NCBI GenBank assembly: GCA_902779575.1 | Contig: CACZBW010000013.1 | Coordinates: 41,649 to 105,648 of the forward strand | Source of the DNA: an uncultured Lachnospiraceae bacterium | GTDB taxonomy: Bacteria; Bacillota; Clostridia; Lachnospirales; Lachnospiraceae | Reading direction: 5' to 3' | Length of the DNA stretch: 64,000 nucleotides | Part shown: positions 9,462 to 18,171 of the stretch, in pieces | How the letters are laid out: each line of letters opens with the position of its first letter | Position numbering within the stretch: the stretch's first letter is position 1 | The notes under the pieces: generated by a model | Told to the model about the DNA's origin: nothing | What the model saw: the letters and a program-made list of their open reading frames with translations, nothing else | Database searches by the model: none | Position numbers and translations under genes: made by a program

Positions 9462-9619
9462 ATGGTGTCCAGGCTGCTTATGTTCGGGTCCATTCCCCCG
9501 ATTTCGGCGTTACCGGTTATGCGAATGCAGCTTACATTGGGCAATTGGAACAGAAATTTCGATCGCCAGGCGGCAATGGTGCTGCCTGGTTTTTCTGTCA
9601 CGGAAAATCCCGAAAGTAA
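9458..9619 (+). CDS. Possible small coupled ORF, SH3-like remnant
   Basis: A 53-codon frame whose ATG overlaps the CPCC stop codon (ATGA at 9458), the arrangement of translationally coupled genes. The product contains GVTGYANAAYIG, which resembles the last strands of a bacterial SH3 domain, then a Gly-rich tail. There is no separate ribosome-binding site. It may be a remnant of a larger secreted protein or simply chance; low confidence. Confidence 0.3.
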   Translation: MNGVQAAYVRVHSPDFGVTGYANAAYIGQLEQKFRSPGGNGAAWFFCHGKSRK

Positions 9620-9772
9620 TGGTCGCTTCCTAAAGGCGGCGAATAAGCTATGGAGAAATATCTACAGGATCACTCTGGACATTACCTGTTTTTTCATTCA
9701 TTATTAGTAGAGTCACATAGACTGCTAACTGCTGATCAACTGGATGGATACAGATAAAGTAAGCTAAAACAA

Positions 9773-9810
9773 CTCCCGGCCACCGGTGTAAATGAACCGA
9801 TGATCGGGAG
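9773..9810 (-). terminator. Minus-strand terminator of the stalk-domain gene
   Basis: On the minus strand CTCCCG (9810-9805) pairs with CGGGAG (9778-9773), with an inner CGGT/ACCG pair, followed by TTGTTTT. It lies just past the TAA at 9817, not near the earlier TGA at 9964, which hints that the original gene ended at 9817. Confidence 0.6.
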
Positions 9811-9816
9811 CTCATT

Positions 9817-9963
9817 TTATATACGAGTCTCAGGCTTTGGCTTCCTGACCATTTTGAGAGTAAAGCAAATGCCGTCTTCAGCGCAGACCGTGACGTAATC
9901 TGCCAGCGCATACCAGTATTCTGTCGGGAATTCTGTCAGCTGATCCGCATTGTCGACAGAATT
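9817..9963 (-). pseudogene. In-frame coding tail after the TGA of the stalk-domain gene
   Basis: Directly after the TGA at 9964-9966 the same frame continues for 48 sense codons to a TAA at 9817. The tail reads like protein (for example TEFPTEYWYALADYV and GICFTLKMVRKPKP) and uses GC-rich third positions. It is either the severed C-terminus of the upstream gene or a fragment of another gene that happens to be in frame. Confidence 0.45.
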
Positions 9964-10851
9964 TCACTTTGCTGCCTTATAAGTATAGATCCATTCGTAA
10001 AACATATGGCCGCCATAATCATTCTCATATTCGGAGCCATATGAGTCATACCCTGTAGCCACATCGAATACGATCGCTATCTGATCCCCGTCCTGCGGAC
10101 TATTCGGGAAATTTCCGAATAATTCGGTGGAAGCGTTCCATTTGTGAGTCCAGTCTTCGCCGTCTTTGTCGGCAAAGTATCCGTCGCTCCATCCAAAGAA
10201 CCGGTCACCTGTGTCATTGCCATTGCCTTTACTGAAATAAACACGTGCAGTATCGTGTCTCTCCCCAAATTCGTTGCCGGTTTCACAGCGCAGCGTTACC
10301 TTTGCTGTTTCACCGGGTGCATAGGATTGCTCCGGGCATGAACATTCAAGTTCAAATGATGCGAAAGAGATTTCATGATTCTCATAATGAGGCCCTTTAT
10401 AACCTCCATCCAGGCAGAAGCTGACATATCCGTCATCCGTGATACCCTCAAAATACTCATTATAAATATAATACTCGTTCTGCTTGCTTACATATGCTCC
10501 TTCATAAGAATAATATGTTTCGTCAGTCAGATTCCAGGCGTTCTCCTTTAATTCTTTCGATAGTTTTGCTGTATCGGAAATTCTGTCCAGTGATAAAGTA
10601 TTTGTAATTTCATCCCAGTTTACATTGTATCCTATATCTTCTGATATAAAAGCAACAGGAATGTAAACAACACCATCCAGGATGAGTGCTCCAACAGGAT
10701 TACCATTGTTGTCCTTTAAAGAAATTTCTTCTCCATCCACAATAACTTTTATATCCTGTTGGGCAGGTATATCGTCTGTATCTCCCAAAACTGTTGAACA
10801 ACAAAGAAACAGAAGCATTAAAGTTAATAATAAAGCAATTGATTTTTTCAT
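9964..10851 (-). CDS. Secreted protein with copper-amine-oxidase-N-like stalk domain
   Basis: 295-aa exported protein. Residues 1-23 are a signal peptide (MKKSIALLLTLMLLFLCC core). Residues 33-92 match the stalk/copper amine oxidase N-terminal-like fold often used as a wall-proximal domain in Firmicutes (IKVIVDGEEISL, then GVVYIPVAFISEDIGYNVNW). The remaining 200 residues are unrecognised and rich in acidic residues, Tyr and Gly. AAGGAGCGGG on the minus strand precedes the ATG. The reading frame continues past the TGA, so this copy may be truncated. Codon use is more AT-rich than that of core neighbours, in keeping with an acquired islet. Confidence 0.7.
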   Translation of the reverse strand: MKKSIALLLTLMLLFLCCSTVLGDTDDIPAQQDIKVIVDGEEISLKDNNGNPVGALILDGVVYIPVAFISEDIGYNVNWDEITNTLSLDRISDTAKLSKELKENAWNLTDETYYSYEGAYVSKQNEYYIYNEYFEGITDDGYVSFCLDGGYKGPHYENHEISFASFELECSCPEQSYAPGETAKVTLRCETGNEFGERHDTARVYFSKGNGNDTGDRFFGWSDGYFADKDGEDWTHKWNASTELFGNFPNSPQDGDQIAIVFDVATGYDSYGSEYENDYGGHMFYEWIYTYKAAK

Positions 10852-11421
10852 ACTTTACACCCGCTCCTTTCAAAACAACAATACAATTATGCATAATAAT
10901 ACAATTATATTATTCAATTTCAATAATAGCAAAGTATAGTCTTCCTTTTCAAGGATGCGCTTGCAGCAGTATATATTGCTTTGCCTTGAAAATATGGCAT
11001 TTAATTGAGTTTAGTTTGACAGCCATGGTTCTCCTCTGATGTAGAAAGATCCTTTCAAAGATGTTCCAGAGCTATACTGAACCAGCAGGATGGTACTATT
11101 TTCGAACATACCATTTCAGAAGTCTTTTCAAACACAGAAAAGCAGACACTTTTCAAGAAAAGAATAGATATGACAGATGAACACTCAGGTACACCACGAA
11201 TGAAAGATAGAACAAATAAAAAGAAGGAGCAGCCGTTCCTTGCCACTCCCTCTTATAATCCCTTATTCTGTTGGAATTATGCCGCTTTGAGGCGCGTCAG
11301 CGCATCCGCAGCTTACTAAGCTCAAACTGCGGCTGTGCCTTGTTTTCACTAAGTGCGCTGCAGGGCTCGCACGTAAGCTTCGAACATCGCCATTGGCTCG
11401 TTCTCAGCAAATGCTCATGCC
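10852..11421. other. Promoter zone and gene debris
   Basis: 10852-10960 is very AT-rich and holds several -10/-35-like pairs on the minus strand for the stalk-domain gene, such as TTGAAA near 10948 with TATTAT 18 bp later. From about 11017 to 11318 the + strand has an open frame of about 100 codons without a start (DGTIFEHTISEVFSN is readable) that looks like decayed coding sequence of unknown origin. 11319-11421 shows nothing I can name. Confidence 0.35.
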
Positions 11422-11964
11422 TCAGCCAAAGTATCTGTCAAGCAGGCCCTTGAACGCCTTGCCGTGCCTTGCCTCGTCGCGGGCCATCTCATGGACTGTG
11501 TCATGGATCGCGTCGAGGTTGAGGGCTTTTGCTCTCTTTGCAAGATCGGTCTTGCCCATGGTTGCGCCGTTCTCGGCTTCTACACGAACCTGAAGGTTCT
11601 TCTTCGTATCCGCATATACTACTTCACCGAGAAGTTCGGCAAACTTGGCGGCATGCTCTGCTTCTTCAAAAGCCGCGGTCTTGTAATATTCTCCTACTTC
11701 CGGATAGCCTTCTCTGTAAGCCTGGCGGGACATAGCCAGATACATGCCTACTTCGGAGCACTCCCCTTCAAAATTCGCTCTCAGGTCTGCCTTAATATCT
11801 TCCGGAGCATCGGAAGCGACTCCGACTACGTGCTCCGCAGCCCATACAAGCTCGTCAGCCTGCTTTGTGAACTTGGAAGCGGGAGCCTTACATACAGGAC
11901 ATTTCTCCGGCGGATTCTCGCCCTCAAAGACATAACCGCAAACGTTGCATACCCATTTTGCCAT
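11422..11964 (-). CDS. Rubrerythrin with N-terminal rubredoxin domain
   Basis: 180-aa 'reverse' rubrerythrin: the rubredoxin domain comes first (Cys6-x2-Cys9 and Cys22-x2-Cys25 bind one iron) and the di-iron four-helix domain follows, with Glu/His ligands in [27 protein letters not shown] and [12 protein letters not shown]. It reduces hydrogen peroxide in anaerobes, drawing electrons from NAD(P)H via partner oxidoreductases. The ATG at 11964 is set by AAAGGAG upstream; a longer frame to 12075 lacks homology. A near-consensus sigma-A promoter lies 100 bp upstream. Confidence 0.93.
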   Translation of the reverse strand: MAKWVCNVCGYVFEGENPPEKCPVCKAPASKFTKQADELVWAAEHVVGVASDAPEDIKADLRANFEGECSEVGMYLAMSRQAYREGYPEVGEYYKTAAFEEAEHAAKFAELLGEVVYADTKKNLQVRVEAENGATMGKTDLAKRAKALNLDAIHDTVHEMARDEARHGKAFKGLLDRYFG

Positions 11965-12065
11965 ATCAATTCTCCTTTCATAAAGCAGCTCAGGTTCGCT
12001 TATGTGAACTCTTTGCATACATTGTAAAAATGTGACTGCCATATGGAACCTGCAGTCACAGTCTG

Positions 12066-12094
12066 ATTGTATCAAATCCCTTGTTCTATGTCAA
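12066..12094 (-). promoter_or_regulatory. Sigma-A promoter of rubrerythrin
   Basis: On the minus strand TTGACA (12094-12089), an exact 17-bp spacer and TACAAT (12071-12066). It lies about 100 bp upstream of the rubrerythrin start codon. No clear PerR box is seen next to it. Confidence 0.8.
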
Positions 12095-12179
12095 TTGAAC
12101 AAGTTTGACTTATCTACATTATTATATCAATTATGTTAATAAGTTTTTAATTATTTGCTTCATATAATCTTTCAAAGGC

Positions 12180-12208
12180 TTGACATAAATGTTTCGGTTT
12201 GTTATCAT
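12180..12208 (+). promoter_or_regulatory. Sigma-A promoter of the NlpC/P60 gene
   Basis: TTGACA (12180-12185), 17-bp spacer, TATCAT (12203-12208). Transcription would start near 12215 and give a leader of about 150 nt with three hairpins (TCTGA/TCAGA near 12272, CATCCGGT/ACCGGGATG near 12293, and AAAGCCG at 12330-12336 with 12342-12348), the last ending at the ribosome-binding site GGAGGAG. Confidence 0.8.
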
Positions 12209-12365
12209 GAACCCAGTTGGTATGTAACAATTCTGTAATATAATTATCAGAAATGAAATCTTTCATGCCGTTCTGATTTTGGTTCAGACAGCATCCGGTG
12301 TCTTAAAAGAACCGGGATGTAAGAATGAGAAAGCCGCCGGACGGCTTTCCGGAGGAGAATACAAG

Positions 12366-13712
12366 ATGAGAAAAAATCTGGCAAAATACACTGTTTTCAG
12401 CCTGACATTCGGACTTCTGGCAGCAGCTGTGAGTACGGCGGCGTATGCGGTCCCGGCAGGATCTATGGGTTATGCGAACTGCTCAGACGCGGTTAATATC
12501 CGCTCTGCGGCGGGTCCGGACAGCCAGGTCGTCGGAACCCTCTATAACAATGACGAAGTTTACGTCGAGTCCGTCGACGAATACGGATGGGCCCTGATCT
12601 ACGCAAATGGCGTGGAAGGCTATGTTGCGGGACAGTATCTTTCTTCCAGCCCGAACTCCAATGCGGCGGGAAGCGGAGCCGCTGCTTCCTATACAGATAC
12701 CGGAGCGACGTCCTCCTCTAGCGTAGACGCGCTTTACCAGGCTTACCTGGATGCCCAGGAAGCAGCCATGCATCCGACCAGTGAAGCGGAGGCGCAGGCA
12801 ACTGCAGACGCGGCGGTCGCGGCTTACAATGCTTATGTGGCAGCTGCGAACGGCACTCCGGTCTCCTCTTCTACCGGCAGCAGTTCTTCAACATCCTCCG
12901 CGGCGTCTTCCGCCAGCGTGGATGAACTGTATCAGGCATATGTTGCCGCTCAGGACGCGGCCATGCATCCGACCAGCGAAGAAGAAGCGCAGTCGACGGC
13001 AGCTGCGGCGGTTGCAGCATACAATGCCTATCTTAATGCAATCAACGCGGCGGACGCCGCAGCTGCGGCAGGAACCGGTACAGGTACCTCTTCCGGCTCA
13101 GCTGTATCCGAATCCCAGGTGGACGCTCTGTACCAGGCTTATCTGGCGGCAGAAGACGCGGCCATGCATCCTGCAAACGAAGAAGAGGCGCAGACTACAG
13201 CTGCAGCCGCAGTGGAAGCATACAATGCATACCTGAAAGCTGTCAACGCCTATGATGAGGCAGTGGCAAACGGAACCGCGGTTTCCGGAGAAAGCGCTGC
13301 GGTTGTGGATGACAGTGGCACGCAGAGCACTGAGACAGCGACCCAGTCTTCCGGAGCGACAGGAAGCCAGATCGCACAGTACGCCACACAGTTTGTCGGC
13401 AATCCTTATGTTTACGGCGGATCCAGCCTTACAGGCGGCGCGGACTGCTCCGGATTTGTCATGGCAGTCTTCGCGCACTTCGGAATCAACCTTCCGCATA
13501 ACGCCGCTTCCCAGAGCGGATATGGCACGCCGGTTTCCATGAGCGAGCTCCAGCCGGGCGACCTGCTCTTCTATTCAAACGGCGGAGGTATCGGACATGT
13601 CACGATCTATATCGGCAACGATCAGGTCTGCCATGCGAGCAACTCCAGAGTCGGCATCGTCATCTCCAACATGAGTTACCGCACACCCTGCGCGGCAAGG
13701 AGACTGGTCTGA
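12366..13712 (+). CDS. Secreted SH3-repeat-NlpC/P60 peptidoglycan endopeptidase
   Basis: 448-aa cell-wall hydrolase. A signal peptide (1-30, ending AAYA) precedes an SH3b wall-binding domain (about 38-98, VNIRSAAGPDSQVVG to GYVAGQYL). Next come three near-identical helical repeats of about 46 residues (about 118, 183 and 249 onward; each reads VDxLYQAYxxAxxAAMHP and later AAVxAYNAYL), joined by Ser/Thr/Ala-rich linkers. The C-terminal NlpC/P60 domain has Cys361 in GGADCSGF and His411 in IGHVTIYIG. It probably cuts D-gamma-Glu-to-diamino-acid bonds in peptidoglycan. GGAGGAG precedes the ATG. It is flanked by its own promoter and terminator, so it is monocistronic. Confidence 0.93.
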   Translation: MRKNLAKYTVFSLTFGLLAAAVSTAAYAVPAGSMGYANCSDAVNIRSAAGPDSQVVGTLYNNDEVYVESVDEYGWALIYANGVEGYVAGQYLSSSPNSNAAGSGAAASYTDTGATSSSSVDALYQAYLDAQEAAMHPTSEAEAQATADAAVAAYNAYVAAANGTPVSSSTGSSSSTSSAASSASVDELYQAYVAAQDAAMHPTSEEEAQSTAAAAVAAYNAYLNAINAADAAAAAGTGTGTSSGSAVSESQVDALYQAYLAAEDAAMHPANEEEAQTTAAAAVEAYNAYLKAVNAYDEAVANGTAVSGESAAVVDDSGTQSTETATQSSGATGSQIAQYATQFVGNPYVYGGSSLTGGADCSGFVMAVFAHFGINLPHNAASQSGYGTPVSMSELQPGDLLFYSNGGGIGHVTIYIGNDQVCHASNSRVGIVISNMSYRTPCAARRLV

Positions 13713-13781
13713 TCCGTCAGGATACAGAATGGCTCTTTGTAAAGCGGGAAAACTGAGAAAACGGAACATCAGCAATGATCC

Positions 13782-13818
13782 AGGCCGTACCGGCAGAACC
13801 GGTACGGCCTTTCTTTTG
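13782..13818 (+). terminator. Terminator of the NlpC/P60 gene
   Basis: A perfect 12-bp stem AGGCCGTACCGG (13782-13793) pairs with 13799-13810, loop CAGAA, followed by TTCTTTTG. Confidence 0.9.
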
Positions 13819-13980
13819 ATCTGCCAGGCAGCTGATCGGCGCAAAAGTCTGACAATAGAAAAAATTGTGTGAACCGGAAAATCAAATTTCGTACGAACAG
13901 ACGGTCGAAAAGGGTAATTTGCACAAAGAAAGCATTTTCAGGGGCCTGTAAAGGATCCGGGTGTGGAAAGCGGCTGACTT

Positions 13981-14065
13981 TTATCCACTCTTTTTTTCCA
14001 CATATTTCATTTTCCGAAAGAGCCATTTTGTTGACTTATACACGAATTTATCCACATTATCCACA
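13981..14065 (+). other. Cluster of DnaA boxes
   Basis: Within the 597-bp gap 13713-14309, five DnaA-box-like 9-mers lie in the same orientation in 85 bp: 13981-13989 (TTATCCACT), 13994-14002 (TTTTCCACA), 14036-14044 (TTATACACG), and two perfect, abutting TTATCCACA boxes at 14048-14056 and 14057-14065. An AT-rich stretch follows at 14115-14165. This could be a DnaA-titrating or regulatory site, or an origin element. Neither dnaA nor dnaN is in the window and genes on both sides run the same way, which argues against a main oriC. Confidence 0.6.
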
Positions 14066-14309
14066 ATTTCAGGATGGAAAAAGATAAATCCGGGCTGTTC
14101 AAAGAGCGGAACAGCTGTTTTGTGAATATTGCAAAATCCGTCAGGAATCCTTTTTTTTATCCAAAAGAAGGTTGACAACTGAACTTTGAATCAATTGGAG
14201 AATCTTTCAGACAGTTTCGACTTTTGTTTTTTGCGGCGCTTCTTAAGGGAATGGTTGTGTGGTATACTTGCAGGGAAAGAGAAATGATTTTCCGGAGGAG
14301 AAACAGAGG

Positions 14310-15161
14310 ATGAAGCTGCAGACCGAGCGCATTACAGACCTGACTTTGCCGAAGCTGGACTGCTACGCGCGCCTTCGGGAGCCGCAGCTTTCTCATCTGT
14401 TCGAACCGGAACCGGGAATCTTTATCGCGGAGAGCCCGGTGGTGATCGGAAGAGCGCTGGAAGCAGGCTACAGACCGCTGTCCTTCCTGCTGGAGGAGAG
14501 CCAGCTCCCGCTTCTTGATGAACTGTCCGGACAGATGCGGCAGCCCGGGGCGGCCCCGGATGAACTGCTTCCGGTCTATGTATCGGATATGGAGGTTCTT
14601 TCCGGAATCACGGGTTACCGCCTGACCAGGGGCATGCTCTGCGCCATGCGGCGCCGGCCCCTGCCGGATGCGGGAGTAATCTGCGCGGACGCGGAACGGA
14701 TCCTGGTACTGGAGGAAGTCGTGAATCCAACGAATGTCGGGGCCATCTTCCGGAGCGCGGCGGCTCTGGGCATGGACGCGGTTCTTCTCACGGAAGGCTG
14801 CAGCGATCCGCTCTACAGAAGGTGTATCCGGGTCAGCATGGGAACGGTGTTTCAGATTCCGTGGACTTTTTTCGGAATAGACTGCGGATGGCCCGAAAAG
14901 GGGATGGACCTGCTGCACAGCCATGGCTTTAAGACAGTCGCCATGGCGCTCAGGGAGGATGCGGCGGCGCTGGATGACCCGGCGCTGAACGCGGAACGGA
15001 AACTTGCGGTTATCATGGGAACGGAAGGGGACGGACTCAGGGAACGGACGATTGCCGGGTGTGATTATACGGTCCGCATTGCCATGGCGCACGGGGTGGA
15101 TTCTCTCAATGTGGCCGCGGCAAGTGCCGTTGCCTGCTATCAGCTCGGGAAACGGAGCTGA
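14310..15161 (+). CDS. TrmH-family RNA 2'-O-methyltransferase (SPOUT)
   Basis: 283-aa SPOUT-class methyltransferase that uses S-adenosylmethionine to methylate ribose in rRNA or tRNA. The N-terminal substrate-binding domain (about 1-115) contains GIFIAESPVVIGRALEAG. The knotted catalytic domain has the three family motifs: NPTNVGAIFRSAAALG (about 146-161), IMGTEGDGL (about 235) and HGVDSLNVAAASAV (about 258). The ATG at 14310 is chosen because CCGGAGGAG lies ten bases upstream. The exact target nucleotide cannot be read from sequence; it is closest in type to YsgA-like enzymes. A possible -10 (TATACT) lies near 14263. Confidence 0.9.
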   Translation: MKLQTERITDLTLPKLDCYARLREPQLSHLFEPEPGIFIAESPVVIGRALEAGYRPLSFLLEESQLPLLDELSGQMRQPGAAPDELLPVYVSDMEVLSGITGYRLTRGMLCAMRRRPLPDAGVICADAERILVLEEVVNPTNVGAIFRSAAALGMDAVLLTEGCSDPLYRRCIRVSMGTVFQIPWTFFGIDCGWPEKGMDLLHSHGFKTVAMALREDAAALDDPALNAERKLAVIMGTEGDGLRERTIAGCDYTVRIAMAHGVDSLNVAAASAVACYQLGKRS

Positions 15162-15299
15162 AGCTGTGACGGGGACATCTGCCGCTTTCAGGGCTTACAG
15201 TCCGGCAGATACCGGCCGCTCTTACGGGCTGCTTGCCGCCGAAGACAGGAGCCTGAACAGAAACAAGGCATTTTTCAGCAGAATATGGAGGGTAGTTTT

Positions 15300-16292
15300 A
15301 TGAAGGTTATGCTGATAGGCGGTACGGGAACGATCAGTTCCGCCGTTGTGGAATCTCTGCTTGCCCGCGGGGATGAGGTGGTTCTGCTGAACCGGGGGAA
15401 CAAACCCGCTCCGGATGGGGTGCGGCTCCTGAAGGCCGACATTCACAGGGAGGACGAGGTGAAAGCCCTCCTGGAGGGGGAACAGTTTGACTGCGTCTGC
15501 GAGTTTACCGGATTTGTGGCGGAGGATGCCCTGCGGGACATCCGTCTGTTCAGCGGAAAGACGGAACAGTTTATCTATATCAGCAGCGCTTCCGCCTATG
15601 AAAAACCGGTCCGCTCTTATCCGATTACCGAGGAGACACCGCTTGTCAATCCTTACTGGCAGTATTCCAGAAATAAGGCCGTTTCGGAGGAAATCTATTT
15701 CAGGGCATACAAAGAAGAAGGTTTCCCGGTGACCGTCGTGCGGCCGAGCCATACCTTTAACGAGAAGCGCCTTCCGACGGCCTTCCACGGGAAAAATGGT
15801 CCCTGGCAGGTCGTGAAGAGAATTCTGGACGGGAAACCGGTGATTCTTCCAGGTGACGGCACGTCCCTCTGGACGACGACGTTTTCTTCTGATTTTGCCG
15901 TGGGCTTTACCGGCCTGATCGGGAATAAGGACGCGATCGGGGAAGCGTTCCACATCACGACCGATGAAGTGATGAGCTGGAATCAGATCTACGAGACAAT
16001 CGCGAAAGCCATGGGCCGGGAAGTCCGGATCGTCCATATTCCTTCGGAAATTCTGGCTGCGGATGATCCGGGCTGGGATCTCGGGGGACAGCTTTTGGGA
16101 GACAAGGCAAATTCCGTTATCTTTGACAATACAAAGATCAAGTCCTTTGTCCCGGGGTTTCACTGCGTAATTTCTATGTCGAAGGGGCTGAGCCGGGCGG
16201 CGCGCTATATGGCGGAGCATCCGGAGGACCAGGTGGAGGATCCGGAATTTGACCGGTGGTGCGATCAGGAAATCGCCAGATACGGCCGGTAA
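15300..16292 (+). CDS. NAD-dependent epimerase/dehydratase (extended SDR)
   Basis: 330-aa Rossmann-fold enzyme. The nucleotide-binding motif is GGTGTISSAVV (residues 7-17), followed by VVLLNRGN, where the Arg suggests NADP preference. YISSASAYEK and the catalytic YSRNK (Tyr-x3-Lys, about residue 121) follow. The C-terminal half resembles sugar-nucleotide or isoflavone-type reductase members of the atypical extended SDRs. The substrate is unknown. GGAGGG eight bases upstream fixes the ATG at 15300. It lies 138 bp after the RNA methyltransferase gene, with no terminator between them. Confidence 0.85.
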   Translation: MKVMLIGGTGTISSAVVESLLARGDEVVLLNRGNKPAPDGVRLLKADIHREDEVKALLEGEQFDCVCEFTGFVAEDALRDIRLFSGKTEQFIYISSASAYEKPVRSYPITEETPLVNPYWQYSRNKAVSEEIYFRAYKEEGFPVTVVRPSHTFNEKRLPTAFHGKNGPWQVVKRILDGKPVILPGDGTSLWTTTFSSDFAVGFTGLIGNKDAIGEAFHITTDEVMSWNQIYETIAKAMGREVRIVHIPSEILAADDPGWDLGGQLLGDKANSVIFDNTKIKSFVPGFHCVISMSKGLSRAARYMAEHPEDQVEDPEFDRWCDQEIARYGR

Positions 16293-16452
16293 AGGCTGTG
16301 ATGCATCATCAGGCAGAGTTTTCGGAAAAGGAGGTACGGAACATGAGTTTTTTCCGCTCCGGCTTCCATATCCCGGCAGGGATGCGATATAATAAAAGAG
16401 ATTTTATTTTTTGCTATGGCAACCATTTCACAATATGAATAAGGAGATAGCG

Positions 16453-18036
16453 ATGGTAGCATGGGTTGATTTTGATAAGCTGGAGTCTTATAAAAAACTT
16501 TCTTCCATGACAAAGAAAGTGGACCTGACAGAGGTGATGGCAGGGGAAGAGGGTGCCGCGCGGGTGGCGGAATACTGCATGCCGATGTCCAGCGGCCTCG
16601 TCTACAATTACGCGGCCAAGCAGGTGGACGGCGAGGTGCTCGCGGCCCTCGGAGAGCTCGCGGAGGAAGCACAGCTTTCAGAGAAATTTGCCGCCCTGTA
16701 CAACGGCGAAGTGATCAACACGGGAGAAAAGAGACTGGTTCTGCACCAGCTGTGCCGCGGCCAGCTCGGGGATGCGGTCGTCGCCGACGGCGTTGACAAG
16801 AGAGCCTTTTATGCGGAGCAGCAGAAGCGGATCGCGGAGTTTGCAGCGAAAGTGCACGCGGGTGAGATCGTTAATGAAGCCGGCGAGAAATTCACCACTG
16901 TCGTTCAGATCGGGATCGGCGGAAGCGACCTGGGGCCCCGCGCCATCTACATTGCCCTGGAGAACTGGGCGAGAAAGAACGGCAGCCTGAAGATGGAAGC
17001 GAAATTCATCAGCAACGTCGATCCGGATGACGCGGCGGCGGTTCTGAATTCCGTGGACGTAGCCCATTCCGTCTTCGTTCTGGTTTCGAAGTCCGGCACC
17101 ACGCTGGAAACGCTGACCAATGAATCCTTCGTGAAGAACGCCCTCGAGGCGGCAGGTCTTGACGCGTCCAGACATATGATCGCGGTCACCAGCGAGACTT
17201 CCCCGCTTGCGAAGAACAGCGGATATCTGGCAGCTTTCTTCATGGACGACTATATCGGCGGGCGTTATTCCTCCTCGTCGGCAGTCGGCGGCGCGGTTCT
17301 CTCCCTGGCCTTCGGACCGGATGTATTCGCACGCTTCCTGGAAGGCGCGGCAGCGGAAGACCGCAATGCCGCAAATAAGGATCTTATGAAGAATCCTGCC
17401 ATGCTGGATGCCCTGATCGGCGTATACGAGCGCAATTTCCTGGGCTACCAGAGCACGGCGGTTCTCCCCTATTCACAGGCGCTGAGCCGCTTCCCGGCAC
17501 ATCTCCAGCAGCTGGATATGGAATCGAACGGAAAGAGCGTAAACCGCTTCGCGGAACCGATCTCCTATAAGACCGGACCGGTGATCTTCGGCGAGCCGGG
17601 AACCAACGGCCAGCATTCCTTCTATCAGCTCCTGCATCAGGGCACGGACATTGTCCCGATCCAGTTTATCGGCTTCCGCAAGAGCCAGCTTGAGACGGAC
17701 GTGGTGATCCAGGACAGCACCAGCCAGCAGAAACTCTGTGCAAATGTGGCTGCCCAGATCATGGCTTTCGCCTGCGGAAAGAAGGATGAGAATCCGAACA
17801 AGAATTTCGAGGGCGGAAGACCCTCCAGCATTATCGCCGGTGACCAGCTCACGCCGGAAGCAGTCGGCGCCCTGCTTGCCCATTTCGAAAACAAGGTCAT
17901 GTTCCAGGGCTTCGTATGGAACATCAACAGCTTCGACCAGGAAGGCGTCCAGCTCGGGAAAGTGCTTGCGAAGAAAGTCCTTGCCCATCAGACGGACGGC
18001 GCCCTCAAGGCTTACAGTGACCTGCTTCATATCTGA
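16453..18036 (+). CDS. pgi: Glucose-6-phosphate isomerase
   Basis: 527-aa phosphoglucose isomerase, converting glucose-6-P and fructose-6-P in glycolysis. Family motifs are visible: QIGIGGSDLGPRA (about residue 156), VSKSGTTLETLTN (about 213), GGRYSSSSAVGGAVLSLAFG (about 269), ESNGKSVNRF (about 356) and the C-terminal Lys region near 512. AAGGAG six bases before the ATG at 16453 fixes the start; an ATG at 16435 lies upstream of this ribosome-binding site. A TATAAT at 16388 may be its -10 box. A large terminator follows. Confidence 0.95.
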   Translation: MVAWVDFDKLESYKKLSSMTKKVDLTEVMAGEEGAARVAEYCMPMSSGLVYNYAAKQVDGEVLAALGELAEEAQLSEKFAALYNGEVINTGEKRLVLHQLCRGQLGDAVVADGVDKRAFYAEQQKRIAEFAAKVHAGEIVNEAGEKFTTVVQIGIGGSDLGPRAIYIALENWARKNGSLKMEAKFISNVDPDDAAAVLNSVDVAHSVFVLVSKSGTTLETLTNESFVKNALEAAGLDASRHMIAVTSETSPLAKNSGYLAAFFMDDYIGGRYSSSSAVGGAVLSLAFGPDVFARFLEGAAAEDRNAANKDLMKNPAMLDALIGVYERNFLGYQSTAVLPYSQALSRFPAHLQQLDMESNGKSVNRFAEPISYKTGPVIFGEPGTNGQHSFYQLLHQGTDIVPIQFIGFRKSQLETDVVIQDSTSQQKLCANVAAQIMAFACGKKDENPNKNFEGGRPSSIIAGDQLTPEAVGALLAHFENKVMFQGFVWNINSFDQEGVQLGKVLAKKVLAHQTDGALKAYSDLLHI

Positions 18037-18045
18037 TCCGTTTTT

Positions 18046-18116
18046 GCTCTGCGGCAGGCCGGGAGCTTTATCCCGGCTGTCCGGCGCCGTTTCGGACGGC
18101 GGAACAGAGCTTTTTT
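18046..18116 (+). terminator. Terminator of pgi
   Basis: A long composite hairpin: outer GCTCTG (18046-18051) pairs with CAGAGC (18105-18110), with inner stems around CGGGAGCTTTATCCCGG and GCCGT/ACGGC, then TTTTTT. Immediately after it a second 9-bp hairpin (18118-18126 with 18135-18143) lies in the deoD leader. Confidence 0.8.
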
Positions 18117-18171
18117 ACAGCTGCCCGGGCGACTGGGCAGCTGCCATTTCTGAAAGTGAGGAAATATAATT

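Noticed and set aside
9964-9966. Selenocysteine insertion at TGA
   Set aside because: The context is an extracellular stalk-domain protein with no redox motif, and no clear SECIS hairpin follows; truncation is simpler.
13981-14065. The main chromosomal origin oriC
   Set aside because: dnaA and dnaN are absent and genes on both sides run in the same direction; the box cluster is reported only as a DnaA-binding candidate.
16265-16672. Minus-strand frames overlapping pgi and other long antisense frames
   Set aside because: They mirror GC-rich codon use of the real genes, have no ribosome-binding sites and no recognisable domains.
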